A stretch of 64,000 nt of DNA from Qipengyuania sp. HL-TH1 (GTDB taxonomy: Bacteria; Pseudomonadota; Alphaproteobacteria; Sphingomonadales; Sphingomonadaceae). Made by a program: the position numbers and the translations under genes. The DNA is taken from the NCBI RefSeq assembly GCF_036365825.1, contig NZ_CP142674.1, positions 69,763 to 133,762 on the forward strand, written 5' to 3'. The notes below the pieces were generated by a model. That model saw nothing but the letters and a program-made list of their open reading frames with translations, made no database searches and had not been told where the DNA came from. Within the stretch, counting starts at the first letter, position 1; each line of letters begins with the position of its first letter. Below are positions 1-9,302 of this stretch, piece after piece.

Positions 1-1
1 T

Positions 2-427
2 CGCCAGCCCAGCTTCTCGTCCGACGGCCTTGCGATCTCCAACGACCGAGAGACGCTTTACTGGCAGGCGCTGACCGGCCGAACGCTCTATTCGATCGAT
101 ACATCGAAACTCAGCAAGGGCACTTCGGCCTCGGACGTTGAAGCGGCGGTGAAGACCGTCGGCACGACCAATGTTGCGGACGGCCTCTGGATGGGCAGCG
201 ACGACACGCTCTATGTCACCTCACCAACCGACAATTCCGTGAAGTATTGGACGGGCGATGCGCTGGAGCCGGTGGTAACCGACAAGAGATTGCGCTGGCC
301 CGATACGCTGTCGGAAGGGCCGGACGGGACGATCTACGTCACTGCCTCGCATATCCAGGATACGAACTGGTATAAGCCGGGCGCCCCCGCTTCGCTGCCA
401 ACCGCGCTTTTTTCCTTTCGTCGGTGA
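2..427 (+). CDS. Gluconolactonase/major-royal-jelly-like protein, 5' partial
   Basis: The open frame enters from the left edge and stops at 427, giving about 141 C-terminal residues. They contain beta-propeller-type repeats, such as SSDGLAISNDRETLYWQALTGRTLY and WPDTLSEGPDGTIYVTASH. The closest relative in the window is the lipoprotein gene at 59408-60559, which shares the LYY/W..LSGRTLY and WPDTLS.G.DG.lYfTA blocks. That family includes SMP-30/gluconolactonase and L-dopachrome-tautomerase-like proteins; the substrate cannot be told. The last residues (after NWYKPGAP) do not match the relative, so the 3' end may be altered. An IS5 element starts 42 bp downstream. Confidence 0.75.
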   Translation, partial: RQPSFSSDGLAISNDRETLYWQALTGRTLYSIDTSKLSKGTSASDVEAAVKTVGTTNVADGLWMGSDDTLYVTSPTDNSVKYWTGDALEPVVTDKRLRWPDTLSEGPDGTIYVTASHIQDTNWYKPGAPASLPTALFSFRR

Positions 428-468
428 CGCGACGCGGTCGGTTTTAACGACCAGTGTCTTGATGTAGT

Positions 469-1317
469 TAGGCTTCGTGGACAAAGCTTGACCTGAGACT
501 CGCCCTTCGATTCAAGGCTACCTTTTGGAGGCGGCCTTGGGCGAACGGATCGGAGTATCGGACGAAGAGTGGGAATTGATCGGGCCACTGTTGCCGACGG
601 AGCGTGGACGTGGCTGCAGGCCGGCGCAGGATAATCGACGCTACTTCGAAGGCATGATGTGGATCGCGCGCACCGGCGCGCAGTGGCGACATTTGCCGGA
701 TGAGTATGGCAAGTGGGGCAACGTCTTCCGGCGCTACCGAAGATGGGTCACGACCGGCGTGTTCGCTGCCATGCTCGAGACGCTGGCCGAACTGGCAGGA
801 CGGGACACTGCCGCCGACATGATCGACAGCACAGTGGTCCGAGCACATAATTGTGCAGTCGGCTTAAAAAGGGGACTCAGCAAACAGAGGGGCTCGGCCG
901 ATCGCGGGGAGGCTTCACCACCAAACTCCACGCCAGATGCGACGCCAGAGGCCTCCCACTCGGCTTCGTGCTGACGCCCGGCCAGGCTCACGACGTTCAA
1001 GGCTTTGCGCAGCTCTTCCGGATGATCGGTGACCGCTTCGAAGCGTTCCTCGCCGACCGCGGCTATGATGCCGATGCCATCCGCGAGGAGATCGCCGATG
1101 CCGGCGTCGAAGCGATCATCCCTGCCAAGGCCAACCGCCGCACGCCTGCTCCGCACGACCGCGTAAAATACCGCTGGCGGAACCTCGTCGAGCGGCTCAA
1201 CAAGCTGAAGAACTGGCGCCGGGTCGCCACTCGATACGACAAGACCAAAGAGTCCTACCTCGGCTTCGTCGCTCTCGCTTCAATCAAGCTCTGGATACCC
1301 TTTGTCCACGACACCTA
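469..1317 (+). mobile_element. IS5-family insertion sequence (IS427-like, two-frame transposase)
   Basis: The element is about 845 bp and bounded by imperfect inverted repeats: GGCTTCGTGGACAAAG from 471 and, read in reverse from 1315, GGTGTCGTGGACAAAG (14 of 16 match). A TA is present at both outer edges (469-470 and 1316-1317), consistent with a TA target duplication. The flanks do not rejoin into one gene. The right flank is the 3' part of an EAL-domain gene, while the left flank carries an unrelated gene end. A deletion or recombination therefore probably followed insertion. Confidence 0.85.
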
Positions 1318-1318
1318 G
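525..1318 (+). CDS. IS5-family transposase, made by -1 frameshift (orfA/orfB)
   Basis: Two overlapping frames together make one DDE transposase. The first (525-974, TTG start) carries the N-terminal DUF4096-like region (SDEEWELIGPLLP) and the first catalytic Asp in DSTVVRAH. The second (851-1318) carries GRSRGGFTTKLH, the second Asp in DRGYDAD and the catalytic Glu in RNLVERLNKLKNWRR. They overlap at an A-run (866-870, TTAAAAAG). A -1 slip there would give GLKKGTQQTEGLGRSRGGF, the usual family sequence. Programmed frameshifting is known in the IS427 group, so the gene may be active rather than broken. Confidence 0.85.
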
Positions 1319-2970
1319 CTGCCATTAGCGGCTGCAAAGCTTCCAAGCTTTCGACGCCTTCCGCGACAACCTGGGACCCCAAGTCATGTGATAGTGCAAT
1401 TATTGAACGCACAAGTGTGTCTTGCCGCGTGCCCTGCTTAAGTTTTCGTATGAAGGATTGATCAATCTTCGCAACATGGATTGGCAACTGCTGGAAGTAA
1501 GACAAACTGCTATAACCGGTGCCGAAATCGTCGATCGCCAACCGCACTGCAGCCGCTTTTAGCGACATTAGTTGATTGCGAGCCTTCTCCGACCGACCCA
1601 TGATCGCGCTTTCGGTCAGTTCCAGTTCGATACAGGAAGCCGGCAAACGATGCTTTAACAGTAGCAATTGAACGCGGGTAGCGAAGTCGTGCTCACGGAG
1701 ATTACCAGCTGACACATTAATGGAGAGCGTAATCTGCAGACCCTGTTTACGCCAGTTGGCCTGCTGAATCATCCCTTGGTTCAGAACCCACGCCGTTGTG
1801 TCGCGAACCAACGCCGTCTCTTCAATCAGAGGAATGAATTCGCTCGGTGAAATCTCGCCGAGTTCGGGGTGGTCCCAACGCAGCAGCGCTTCCGCGCCGC
1901 AGCAGCGGCCGGACGGCAACGAAACCCTCGGCTGATAGACCAGGCAAAGCTCACCCTCACGCTGCAAGGCCTCACCGCAGGCAGCCACCAAACCGGATCG
2001 TCTACGATACACTGCATCGCTTGACGGCGAATAGGTGCTGACTGCACGCTCGTTCGCCCACGAGTCTTGCGCGGCGCTGTAAACGGTTCGCAACACGCCT
2101 TGCGGTTTGATTTCCCCCAACACCATGGGTGCGATACCAAGCGCTGGGTCGTGGTGAAGCCGATGACGGCATCGGAGCTAATCGAAGTAATGTCGGTAGC
2201 GATGCTCGCCAGCATAGAATCACTGAAGCCATCGTCAGCTAGAAAGGCCAGCTGCGTAGCGGCTACGTCATAGGATTGGCATGACGCCTGCAGAGCAAAC
2301 TCGAGCGTTCGCACCGCGCCTCTGACAATCTCATCGTGATGCGCTGGCCCCATGACGCGACCAACGCTGTCGAGCTCGTTGTTCTGCGCTAGATCAATTA
2401 GAACCGCACGCCGGTTTTCTCCGGTATGATCGCGTGCGATATCACAAAGATCTTCGTTAAACTAGTTGCGGCTCGGCAGTCCGCTTAGCGGATCCACCCG
2501 ACCATAGGCATGCTGAAGTTCGATTTGTGCCATAACCATTGCTGCCAGGTCGCCAAGTGCCGACATTTCATCATCGCAGGCAATCCGCGGTGTCTCGCCC
2601 AGTACGCAGAGTGCGCCGAGACAATATCACTCATGTGTGATCAGTGGATCGCCACCATAGAAGCGAGCCCCGGTGCTGGCTAGAGTGCTTTCAGCGTAGC
2701 GTGGGGTGGCAAGCAAATCTGGCACTACTGCTGCTCGTTACTTCCTTACACGGCGCGTCGTGACGAGGCATCTCCGTATCTGTAAATACCCAAGCGAGTC
2801 TTGAACCACTGTCGATCGCTATCTGTTAGCGAGATAGCGGACGCATCCGACAAGATCTGTCCAGCCATTCGCGTGATGCGATCGAAGCTTTCGCTCACCG
2901 GCGAATCGATCAGACCTAGCTGGCGTAGCACCGCGATACATTGAGGTTGCGGCTTCTTGATAATCAGTTT
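1284..2970 (-). pseudogene. GAF-GGDEF-EAL cyclic-di-GMP signalling protein, decayed and truncated
   Basis: Reading the minus strand, three frames in succession give a GAF N-terminus (about 2931-2746, LRQLGLIDSPVSESFDRITRMAG and DRQWFKTRLG), a GGDEF remnant (VDPLSGLPSRN, then an in-frame TAG at 2464-2462, then FNEDLCDIARDHTGENRRAVL), and from about 2126 an EAL domain. The EAL part keeps YQPRVSLPSG, EALLRWDHPE, SINVSAGNL, ELELTES, DDFGTGYSS, KIDQSF and VVAEGVESLE. It then runs into the IS5 end and stops at 1284, losing the last EAL helix-strand (the GCD..QGF.fS block). At least one stop, two frame changes and the IS truncation make full-length function unlikely. Confidence 0.8.
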
Positions 2971-3149
2971 ATCGCTCCTTGGTGCGCAGAGTAGCCGATT
3001 GTCCTTACCTATTTATAATCAACCCTATGTCGTCATTCGCGATCTGCGTTCGCTAAGTCTGGGTGGTTTCCCACCCACCGTTTGAAAAGCGGTCGCGAAC
3101 GACTGCGAACCGTTAACGTTTGGTTCACAACACATCAGGAGACAATCTC

Positions 3150-4325
3150 ATGCGCGCCGTTTGTTATCATGGAAAAGGCGATGTTCGCGTCGACACCGTT
3201 GCCGACCCCGAAATCAAGCATCCCCGCGATGCCATCATCAAGGTCAACGCTTGCGCCATTTGCGGCTCGGATCTCCACCTGATCGACGGCTATATGCCGA
3301 CGATGGAGAGCGGTGATATCCTGGGCCATGAAAATATGGGCGAGGTCGTGGCGCTCGGGTCCGAAGTGACCAATCTTTCGATCGGCGACCGCGTCGTCGT
3401 TCCCTTCACCATCAGCTGCGGCGATTGCTGGTTCTGTAAGAAGGGGCTTTATTCGCTGTGCGACACCACCAACCCCAATGCGGAAATGGCGATCAAGGCG
3501 ATGGGCCATTCGCCCGCCGGCCTGTTCGGTTTCAGCCATATGCTGGGCGGCTATTGCGGCGGTCAGGCCGAATATCTGCGCGTGCCGATGGCCGATGTTG
3601 GCCCGATCAAGGTTCCCGACAATGTCACCGACGAGCAGGCGCTGTTCCTGTCCGACATCTTCCCGACCGGCTATATGGGCGCTGAAAATGCGCAGATCGA
3701 ACCGGGCGATACAGTGGCGGTATGGGGCTGCGGTCCCGTCGGCCAGTTCGCGATCCGATCGGCGATCATGATGGGTGCGGGCCGGGTCATCGCCATCGAC
3801 GAAGTTGCCGAACGGCTTGCGATGGCGGAGGCCGGCGGCGCGGAGACGATCAATTTCTCCGAGACCGACGTCTATGACGAACTGATGGCACGCACCAAGG
3901 GGCGCGGCCCGGACAGCTGCATCGATTGCGTGGGCACCGAGGCCGCAACGCATGGTTCGGTCGACGCCGTCATCGACAAGGTCAAAGCGGCGACATTCCT
4001 AGGCACCGACCGGCCGCACGTGATTCGCGAAGCGATCATGAGCTGCCGTAAGGGCGGGACGATTTCGGTCCCTGGCGTCTATGTCGGGATGGTCGACAAG
4101 ATCCCGCTCGGCGCGGCAATGAACAAAGGGCTGACCATGAAGATGGGCCAGACCCATGTGCAGGCTTACACGCAGCCGCTGATGGCCAAGATCGAAGCGG
4201 GTGAGATCGATCCGAGCTTCGTCGTGACCCATCCTACCAGCCTCGAAGATGCCCCGGAAATGTACAAGAAATTCCGCGACAAGGAAGACGAAGTCATCAA
4301 GGTCGTCATGCGCCCGCATGACTGA
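3150..4325 (+). CDS. Zn-dependent alcohol dehydrogenase, formaldehyde-dehydrogenase-like
   Basis: This 391-residue medium-chain dehydrogenase probably oxidises formaldehyde or other small aldehydes/alcohols with NAD. Catalytic zinc ligands are Cys38 (CAICGSDLH) and His60-Glu61 (GHENMGE). The structural zinc loop follows at about 90-104 ([15 protein letters not shown]), and the Rossmann motif is [11 protein letters not shown] near 190. It resembles the glutathione-independent FDH/threonine-dehydrogenase-like group and is a paralog of the gene at 56587-57726. The ATG at 3150 was chosen because TCAGGAGAC precedes it by the right spacing; the frame is open slightly further upstream. It stands alone and is followed by a strong terminator. 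Confidence 0.9.
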   Translation: MRAVCYHGKGDVRVDTVADPEIKHPRDAIIKVNACAICGSDLHLIDGYMPTMESGDILGHENMGEVVALGSEVTNLSIGDRVVVPFTISCGDCWFCKKGLYSLCDTTNPNAEMAIKAMGHSPAGLFGFSHMLGGYCGGQAEYLRVPMADVGPIKVPDNVTDEQALFLSDIFPTGYMGAENAQIEPGDTVAVWGCGPVGQFAIRSAIMMGAGRVIAIDEVAERLAMAEAGGAETINFSETDVYDELMARTKGRGPDSCIDCVGTEAATHGSVDAVIDKVKAATFLGTDRPHVIREAIMSCRKGGTISVPGVYVGMVDKIPLGAAMNKGLTMKMGQTHVQAYTQPLMAKIEAGEIDPSFVVTHPTSLEDAPEMYKKFRDKEDEVIKVVMRPHD

Positions 4326-4378
4326 CCCGATGCCTTGGCGACAATACGGCCAAGGCTGACTTAAACGAAGCGATTATG

Positions 4379-4420
4379 AGCAGATATCCGGCATTTCGGT
4401 CGCCGGATATCTGCTTTTTT
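4379..4420 (+). terminator. Rho-independent terminator after the ADH gene
   Basis: A perfect 14-bp stem (4379-4392 with 4402-4415, AGCAGATATCCGGC and its complement) encloses a 9-nt loop. A run of five T follows directly (4416-4420). It lies about 55 bp past the ADH stop codon. Confidence 0.9.
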
Positions 4421-4525
4421 CGTTAGCTGATGCCTCAGGCGCGGACGCTAGCCCTCGATCATGCCCTGCGGCTGTTCGAGCACCAGCACCCGGCATCGAC
4501 ACGCAGCACGCGCGCGGTCTGGCGC

Positions 4526-4680
4526 ACGGCGAGCGGGTCCACAATCTAACAAATATCGATGTCGATTTGCCTCGCGATGCGCTGGTCGTCTTACGGGTAT
4601 CTGGGGTTCCGGAAAATCATCGCTCGCGTTCTCAACGCGGTTTGCGGAATCGCAGCGCCGCTATCGCGGCTCTGTCTTGC
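4526..4680 (+). pseudogene. UvrA-like ATPase fragment
   Basis: About 50 codons of a UvrA N-terminus survive. GERVHNLTNIDVDLPRDALVV is in one frame and, after a frame change near 4590, [12 protein letters not shown] and RFAESQRRYRGS follow in another. This matches the start of the intact UvrA paralog at 53093 ([32 protein letters not shown]). The Walker A Ser-Gly pair is altered (GIWGSGKSS for GISGSGKSS). It ends abruptly where an integrase fragment begins, so this is a recombination scar, not a gene. Confidence 0.8.
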
Positions 4681-4689
4681 CCAAATGCG

Positions 4690-5021
4690 CGGCGACTGCC
4701 ACATTGCTAGCGTGGCTTGAACGTCGAGGCGGCTCAATTGGCGATTATCTGTTCCCCAGCCGTATCGACCTCGCAGGCCACATGAGCACGCGACAGTGTG
4801 CACGCCTGGTTGACGAATGGGTGACGGCGATCGGACTGCGGAAGGCTGAGTACGGCACGCACTCGCTTCGGCGGACGAAGGTAGCGATGATCTATCGCGC
4901 AACCGGAAACATCCGCGCGATGCAGATCCTGCTTGGCCACACGAAGATCGAAAACACTGTGCGCTACTTGGGCGTTGACGTCGAAGACGCTCTGCTCTTA
5001 GCCGAGCGAACTAAAATCTAG
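4690..5021 (+). pseudogene. Tyrosine recombinase, C-terminal fragment
   Basis: The last ~110 residues of a tyrosine recombinase/phage integrase are present. The catalytic HSLRRT box, LLGHTKIENTVRYLG with the second His, and the nucleophile Tyr are all intact. The N-terminal DNA-binding domain and the first catalytic Arg are missing. The frame is open backwards into the UvrA remnant, giving a chimeric 186-codon frame from 4461 that is unlikely to be a real protein. It probably remains from the loss of a mobile element. Confidence 0.8.
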
Positions 5022-5184
5022 CCGAAGAAGCGGTCGATCCGCAGTTCTGATCGACGCTTCCAGGGCGGCAAACCCATGCGATAATCGGCTGAAATTGGGT
5101 GGAAAGCTGACGTCATCTGCACCACTCAACAGAGGTCTACATCCAAAACTGAGCGCAAAGCAGCTTTGGTGCTAGATTACGAAA

Positions 5185-5349
5185 TTAAGGCTGCCTGTTC
5201 TTACGCCAGCTGACTGCGTTTAGACCGCCAAACAAAACGCCCAGCACGATCCACACCACCCAGCCATCGCCTTGAATGAGCTTGAAGATGCCCAACGCGA
5301 GAAAAATCACACCGATAACCGGAAAACCTTTCTTTCCAACCTCATTCAT
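5185..5349 (-). CDS. Small two-helix membrane protein (54 aa)
   Basis: The 54-codon frame begins MNEVGKKGFPVIGVIF. Two hydrophobic segments (about residues 10-25 and 30-46) are joined by a short KLIQGDG turn, with a basic C-terminus (SWRKNRQP). This composition and the Lys-rich N-terminus make it a convincing small inner-membrane protein. I do not recognise a family. It stands alone between the integrase scar and other small genes. Confidence 0.6.
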   Translation of the reverse strand: MNEVGKKGFPVIGVIFLALGIFKLIQGDGWVVWIVLGVLFGGLNAVSWRKNRQP

Positions 5350-5867
5350 AGTCTGGGGTCCCTGATCTGCTTTTGCTGACTGTATGCCATCGCTTCACGA
5401 CTAAGAAGGCGTTATCGACCCACAGCGCGCTGACGCATTAGTGCAACGTAAACCTCGGCAACCTCAAATCCGCCATGGGGTCGTAAACTGAATGGCCGCC
5501 TTTGCCGTTCAAGCCCCCAAGACCGGACCGTCTACTGTCGGCCCAATCCAGACTCAGTTCGACATCCACGCGTGAGGTATCCTCTCATCTCTCTCGCGCT
5601 CAGCCAATTAGGTTTCGGTCGCGGCTACCCGTCGCCCTCTTGGATGATTGGTGCTCCATACTGCAAAACGAACCGTTTCATCCGGCATTTGGGACTGCGG
5701 GATCGATTAGCGGCGTCCTCCGGCTTAGCGGACCAGCGCCGCCGGATGAAGAGAAAGGTTTGGTATATTGGGTCGAGATTGCGAGTATGACCACACGCAA
5801 GCCGAAGATCTATCGGACGCTAATTTTCGCCAGTCGATGCCGAGAGCTTCTTCCTCGTCGTCTACTC
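5350..5867. other. No convincing gene
   Basis: A plus-strand open frame crosses this stretch (5502-6068), but its Arg/Ser/Pro-rich, low-hydrophobic sequence looks like a chance frame. Its 3' part also lies opposite the better candidate at 5868-6047. No repeat, terminator or RNA gene was seen. Confidence 0.4.
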
Positions 5868-6047
5868 TCATTGCCGGCTAGCGGTGCCACCCGGCTCTCG
5901 GCCATAATCTCGCAACATCTGCAGGCAGCTCTCGGCGGTTGCTCGATGCACTGCCTCGTCGGGCTCCCCGAGCGCTTCTTCCAATCGAGCGAGCGAATCG
6001 AAGTACAGCGCTTCGATCTCGTCCAAGGGATTAGTGACGTCCGACAT
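5868..6047 (-). CDS. Small acidic helical hypothetical protein (59 aa)
   Basis: The predicted product (MSDVTNPLDEIEALYFDS and on) is acidic and strongly helical, with heptad-like spacing in LARLEEALGEPDEAVHRATAE. The ATG at 6047 is preferred over an upstream one at 6077 that would add a basic, unrelated-looking extension. No family is recognised. Codon choice and amphipathic pattern favour a real gene, but the short length keeps confidence low. Confidence 0.45.
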   Translation of the reverse strand: MSDVTNPLDEIEALYFDSLARLEEALGEPDEAVHRATAESCLQMLRDYGREPGGTASRQ

Positions 6048-6077
6048 GCATCGAACATACCTTATTAGGCGTCGCAA

Positions 6078-6628
6078 GCATAGCCGTTCTCTTTCAAGTA
6101 TTGTCTGTCATGCGTGATGAGGCTATCGCCGCAAGTCTTCTCCATTTTAAATTCCTTGCTGCAGGAACCTAATGCGATATCGGTAGCGCATAGAGACCCG
6201 GCTGCCGGAGATCGGACCGAAAATGATTACGCGATTGCAGCGATGCCACGTTTGATGCATATCCAGTCCATGGCTGGTAGACGTCGAATAGTGGGCTGAA
6301 GGCTAAACATCTGCTTGCTGCGCACTGCCGGCCAGAAGCGGACGGACCGCTTTCGGCCCAGATTTTGCCAATTAAACACCGTCTTGCTGGTGGCAGATCT
6401 CAGGCTCCGCAGTCTGTCGCGCTAATGGCTGGAATTGGGTGGTTTTGCGACAGTCTGCTTTTTGGGCCGAGGCAGAGAAAGGCGGACATTGTCCTGCTGA
6501 CGAATGCTGGGCCGTAAGCGGCCAGTCTGGCTATGATGTAGAGAACGGCAAAAGCTGTAGTTTGGCTTCCGACACCAATCTTGAAATTGGCCACACTGTC
6601 TTCACCCCCAGGCTTGGGTAGAGCCCCG
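6078..6628. other. No convincing gene
   Basis: Both strands carry only short frames here. The longest, 6400-6741 on the minus strand, overlaps the 3' end of the cytochrome b561 gene in another frame and has no protein-like pattern. Nothing else was seen. Confidence 0.4.
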
Positions 6629-7171
6629 TCAGCCGACCATACGCTGCAGCGTTCCGTCCCGCTTGATTGAGCCATGCCAGAATAGAGCGATCCCAGCGTG
6701 ACCGAGAATGAGCGCGGCGAGCAGCCAGCCCATCTCACCATGCCATTCGGCAGGGATTTGCATCCAGGTTACTTCCTGTCCGCGAGGTTGCAGAACCTCT
6801 ATCCCCCAGAAACTCAGCCCGCGGGTCCCGCCGGCAGCAGCGAGAACGCGCACCGACGGCACGATTATCATCAAGGCATAAATCGCGAGATGGCCTGCCA
6901 TGGCCGCGCGGCCCAGCGCGCCCGGATGCGTCGGCCTCCGGGACATGTTTGCTAATCCCCACGCTCCTCTTAAAAAAACGAGAAGGAACAACGTAAGTCC
7001 GACATCCGTGTGATATCCCCACAGCATTTCCCGAAGCGCGTTCTCGCGCGGCAGTCCCCAATGGGCAGCCGCCGAGCAAAACTGAATTAGGAATAGCACA
7101 GCCATGCCCCAATGCAGCGAGCGCGAGACCGCGCCGTAGCGGTCGGGATTATCCAGAACACTATTACTCAC
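6629..7171 (-). CDS. Cytochrome b561 family membrane protein
   Basis: A 180-residue inner-membrane di-haem b-type cytochrome, expected to pass electrons between quinol and a periplasmic partner. It starts with the family pattern DRYGAVSRSLHWGMAVLFL (first His in helix 1). The second helix has GYHTDVGLTLFLLVFLRGAW, the third GHLAIYALMIIVPSV and the fourth HGEMGWLLAALILGHAGIALFWH, supplying the haem-ligand His residues. It lies 114 bp downstream of the EF-hand/DUF3500 pair on the same strand, and may form a secreted redox cluster with them. Confidence 0.88.
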   Translation of the reverse strand: MSNSVLDNPDRYGAVSRSLHWGMAVLFLIQFCSAAAHWGLPRENALREMLWGYHTDVGLTLFLLVFLRGAWGLANMSRRPTHPGALGRAAMAGHLAIYALMIIVPSVRVLAAAGGTRGLSFWGIEVLQPRGQEVTWMQIPAEWHGEMGWLLAALILGHAGIALFWHGSIKRDGTLQRMVG

Positions 7172-7285
7172 AGTTCGCTCCTTGATACCTACGTTGCAAT
7201 CCCGACCACGCTGCGTCCTTGATACCTTGTCGCGGATTGCCGGTGCATTGAAGCGTCATCGCTGCGACCCTTCCCTCGACGTTCT

Positions 7286-7834
7286 TTAATGCTTGAACTT
7301 TACAGTTACGTTGGACGGTGCCGGTCGTAGAACTTCAACACGCCTATCAGTTTGGCGAAATTCTCTTGAGACGAAAGGCTGAATGAACCAGCGCGAGGCG
7401 AAGCGATTGTAACCGATCGCTAGCGATGTCGCTGTAATATGGCTTTTCGAATGCGGGCCCCGCGCGGTCGCTTCAACCCTGATGACGCCGCCACCCGCCC
7501 GCATCGCGGCGCGCGATGGAAAAGCGTATCGACTGAGCGATAACGCCGACCTTCGGCCGTCGATCGTCAACGCGGTATTCCGGACTAGAGCCGACCCGAA
7601 CGCGCGGCGTTCCGCTTTGCCGATAACTCGGTCACCATCGGTATCGAGATGGTCAAAGAGATGCACACCGTCTTTCCCGCTGGCTGCCAGGTAATAGACG
7701 ACAATGGCTCGGTCCGAAGCGATGGTGAGATGGGCCTGCTGCTCGACCCGGTTATGGGGATGGGCCATCGCGGTGCTCGTTAGGCAAGCGACGATCGCCG
7801 TGAGTGCAAGCGGTATCAATCGGCGGCGATCCAT
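7286..7834 (-). CDS. Exported EF-hand-like hypothetical protein
   Basis: A 182-residue protein with a clear Sec signal peptide (MDRRRLIPLALTAIVACL, cleavage near TAMA-HP). It has one canonical-looking calcium loop, DTDGDRVIGKAE, near residue 65, preceded by FDHL. The rest is beta-rich and unrecognised. ATG 7834 was chosen because it opens the signal peptide; the frame is open further upstream inside the neighbouring gene. It overlaps the end of the DUF3500 gene by 19 bp, which implies translational coupling. Confidence 0.65.
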   Translation of the reverse strand: MDRRRLIPLALTAIVACLTSTAMAHPHNRVEQQAHLTIASDRAIVVYYLAASGKDGVHLFDHLDTDGDRVIGKAERRAFGSALVRNTALTIDGRRSALSLSRYAFPSRAAMRAGGGVIRVEATARGPHSKSHITATSLAIGYNRFASRWFIQPFVSREFRQTDRRVEVLRPAPSNVTVKFKH

Positions 7835-8889
7835 CGCGCACCATAATCGTTGCCGGGATCGCGATACATATTGTGCGCGTGCTCGGTAATATCGTCGCCC
7901 ATTTCCTGCGGCCCGTATTCCATCATGATCGCAGGACCCGTAACGCGGAAGTAAGCGGCTCCGAACGGCTCGGTCGGTCCCCACCATGCGAACCATGTAT
8001 CGCCGATCGTAGCGCGCACCTCGGCCATCTTCGCCGCAGCGTCGCGCGCGTTGAACTGACCGACCCGCGCTTCGACAACAGCGAGAAGCAGTTCGCGCTG
8101 CCTCTCGTCAAGGTCCGCGCCTCGCACGCCCTCGTCGGTGATGACCGTTCCATGCGCCCCCGGGCCTAGCAAGATGTTGATTACTGCGTCGCCGCGGATC
8201 GCTTCGCCGCGCTGGCTTTCCGTCAGACTGCCGAGGAAGTTGCGGGAAGCAGCGACCTCCTCGCGCGTGATGTAGACCTCCTTCCCCTCGAACTGGATTG
8301 TCAGGGGCTGCCCTCCTGTCAGCATGGGTGAGAACGACGCCTTCGCTCCGACGAAGGTCATGTTGTAGGCCATGTGGTGTCCGCCGAACTGCAACATCCA
8401 TGGCGCATCGGTGGAAGGCTCGCCGAGGAACGCGACGTAATAGAAGCCACTGCCGAAATCCGCCGCCGGACCGTCACCGCCGACAAGCGTGTCGTCCGCC
8501 GCCATCTGCATCCTGGCATTACGGAAACCGTCGGCACTCAACACCTCGCGCAGCAGCGCATCGAGCGCCGCCAACTGGTCTTGGGAGAGGTCCTTGCGCA
8601 TGATTCCGCCGCGTTCCACAAAGCTGGTCGGAAAGTTCGACCAGCGGGCACGCTGGGCGTTGTCGTCGAAGTCATAAACTACCGCAGCGCGCTGCTCATC
8701 ACTCAATGTGGTGAGGAATGCTTCGGCGGCACTGACGATGCTTTCTGCTTTCGCATCCGAAGCACCGACTTCCACATTATCGGCGATTGTGATGCCAACG
8801 GTTTCGCCGTCTGGTCCACCGCCCGAGGAACAAGCTCCCAAACCTAGAATAAGTGCCAAGGGGACGACAGACGATCTAAGAATACGCAT
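7816..8889 (-). CDS. DUF3500-family lipoprotein
   Basis: A 357-residue exported lipoprotein. The signal peptide ends in a lipobox, LGLGAC (Cys about residue 20), followed by a Ser/Gly linker. The DUF3500 pattern is visible as LSDEQRAAVVYDFDDNAQRARWSNFP, then HHMAYNMTFVG and LLGPGAHGT. The domain's biochemistry is unknown. It is the first gene of a run with the EF-hand protein and probably cytochrome b561, which suggests a periplasmic redox or metal role (inference only). Confidence 0.8.
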   Translation of the reverse strand: MRILRSSVVPLALILGLGACSSGGGPDGETVGITIADNVEVGASDAKAESIVSAAEAFLTTLSDEQRAAVVYDFDDNAQRARWSNFPTSFVERGGIMRKDLSQDQLAALDALLREVLSADGFRNARMQMAADDTLVGGDGPAADFGSGFYYVAFLGEPSTDAPWMLQFGGHHMAYNMTFVGAKASFSPMLTGGQPLTIQFEGKEVYITREEVAASRNFLGSLTESQRGEAIRGDAVINILLGPGAHGTVITDEGVRGADLDERQRELLLAVVEARVGQFNARDAAAKMAEVRATIGDTWFAWWGPTEPFGAAYFRVTGPAIMMEYGPQEMGDDITEHAHNMYRDPGNDYGARWIAAD

Positions 8890-9302
8890 GCCTTATCGAT
8901 ATTCCCAGCTGGCTTGTTAGTCTAGAGCTTCCTGGGCAATTTGAAACGCGGAGTCTCACGCGAACGACGGCCAGACACAATTTCAAAAAGGTGTACTTTC
9001 GCGTTCTACGTCAGTGACGTAGTTGGTTCGCATGCGTCATCCAATTGAGACTCGATGACGGAAATTTTTCTGAGTCTCAGATGAAAGGACATGTGACAAA
9101 CAGCAGGCTGTCTGGCAAACCGGGTCGCAGGACGAAGCGAAAGAACTTTGCCGCGGATATGAGGGCGCCCTGGCGATCGAGCGAACCGATCAGTTGTGGA
9201 ACAGGCGATCCGGATGAGACTGCCGGGTCAACCGAAGTAACTCGATAGTAACGAACAATCCGAAAGCATTGCGAAACCAGTTTGCTTCATGGAAGACTGG
9301 TC
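8890..9302. other. Divergent intergenic region
   Basis: About 410 bp separate the DUF3500 gene (minus) from the CHASE2-EAL gene (plus), enough for promoters of both. A 67-codon plus-strand frame at 9045-9248 has a basic, low-complexity product and no clear ribosome-binding site, so it is not called. Confidence 0.4.

Noticed and set aside
5502..6068. 188-codon plus-strand frame
   Set aside because: Arg/Ser/Pro-rich chance-like product without a ribosome-binding site. It runs opposite a more protein-like small gene.
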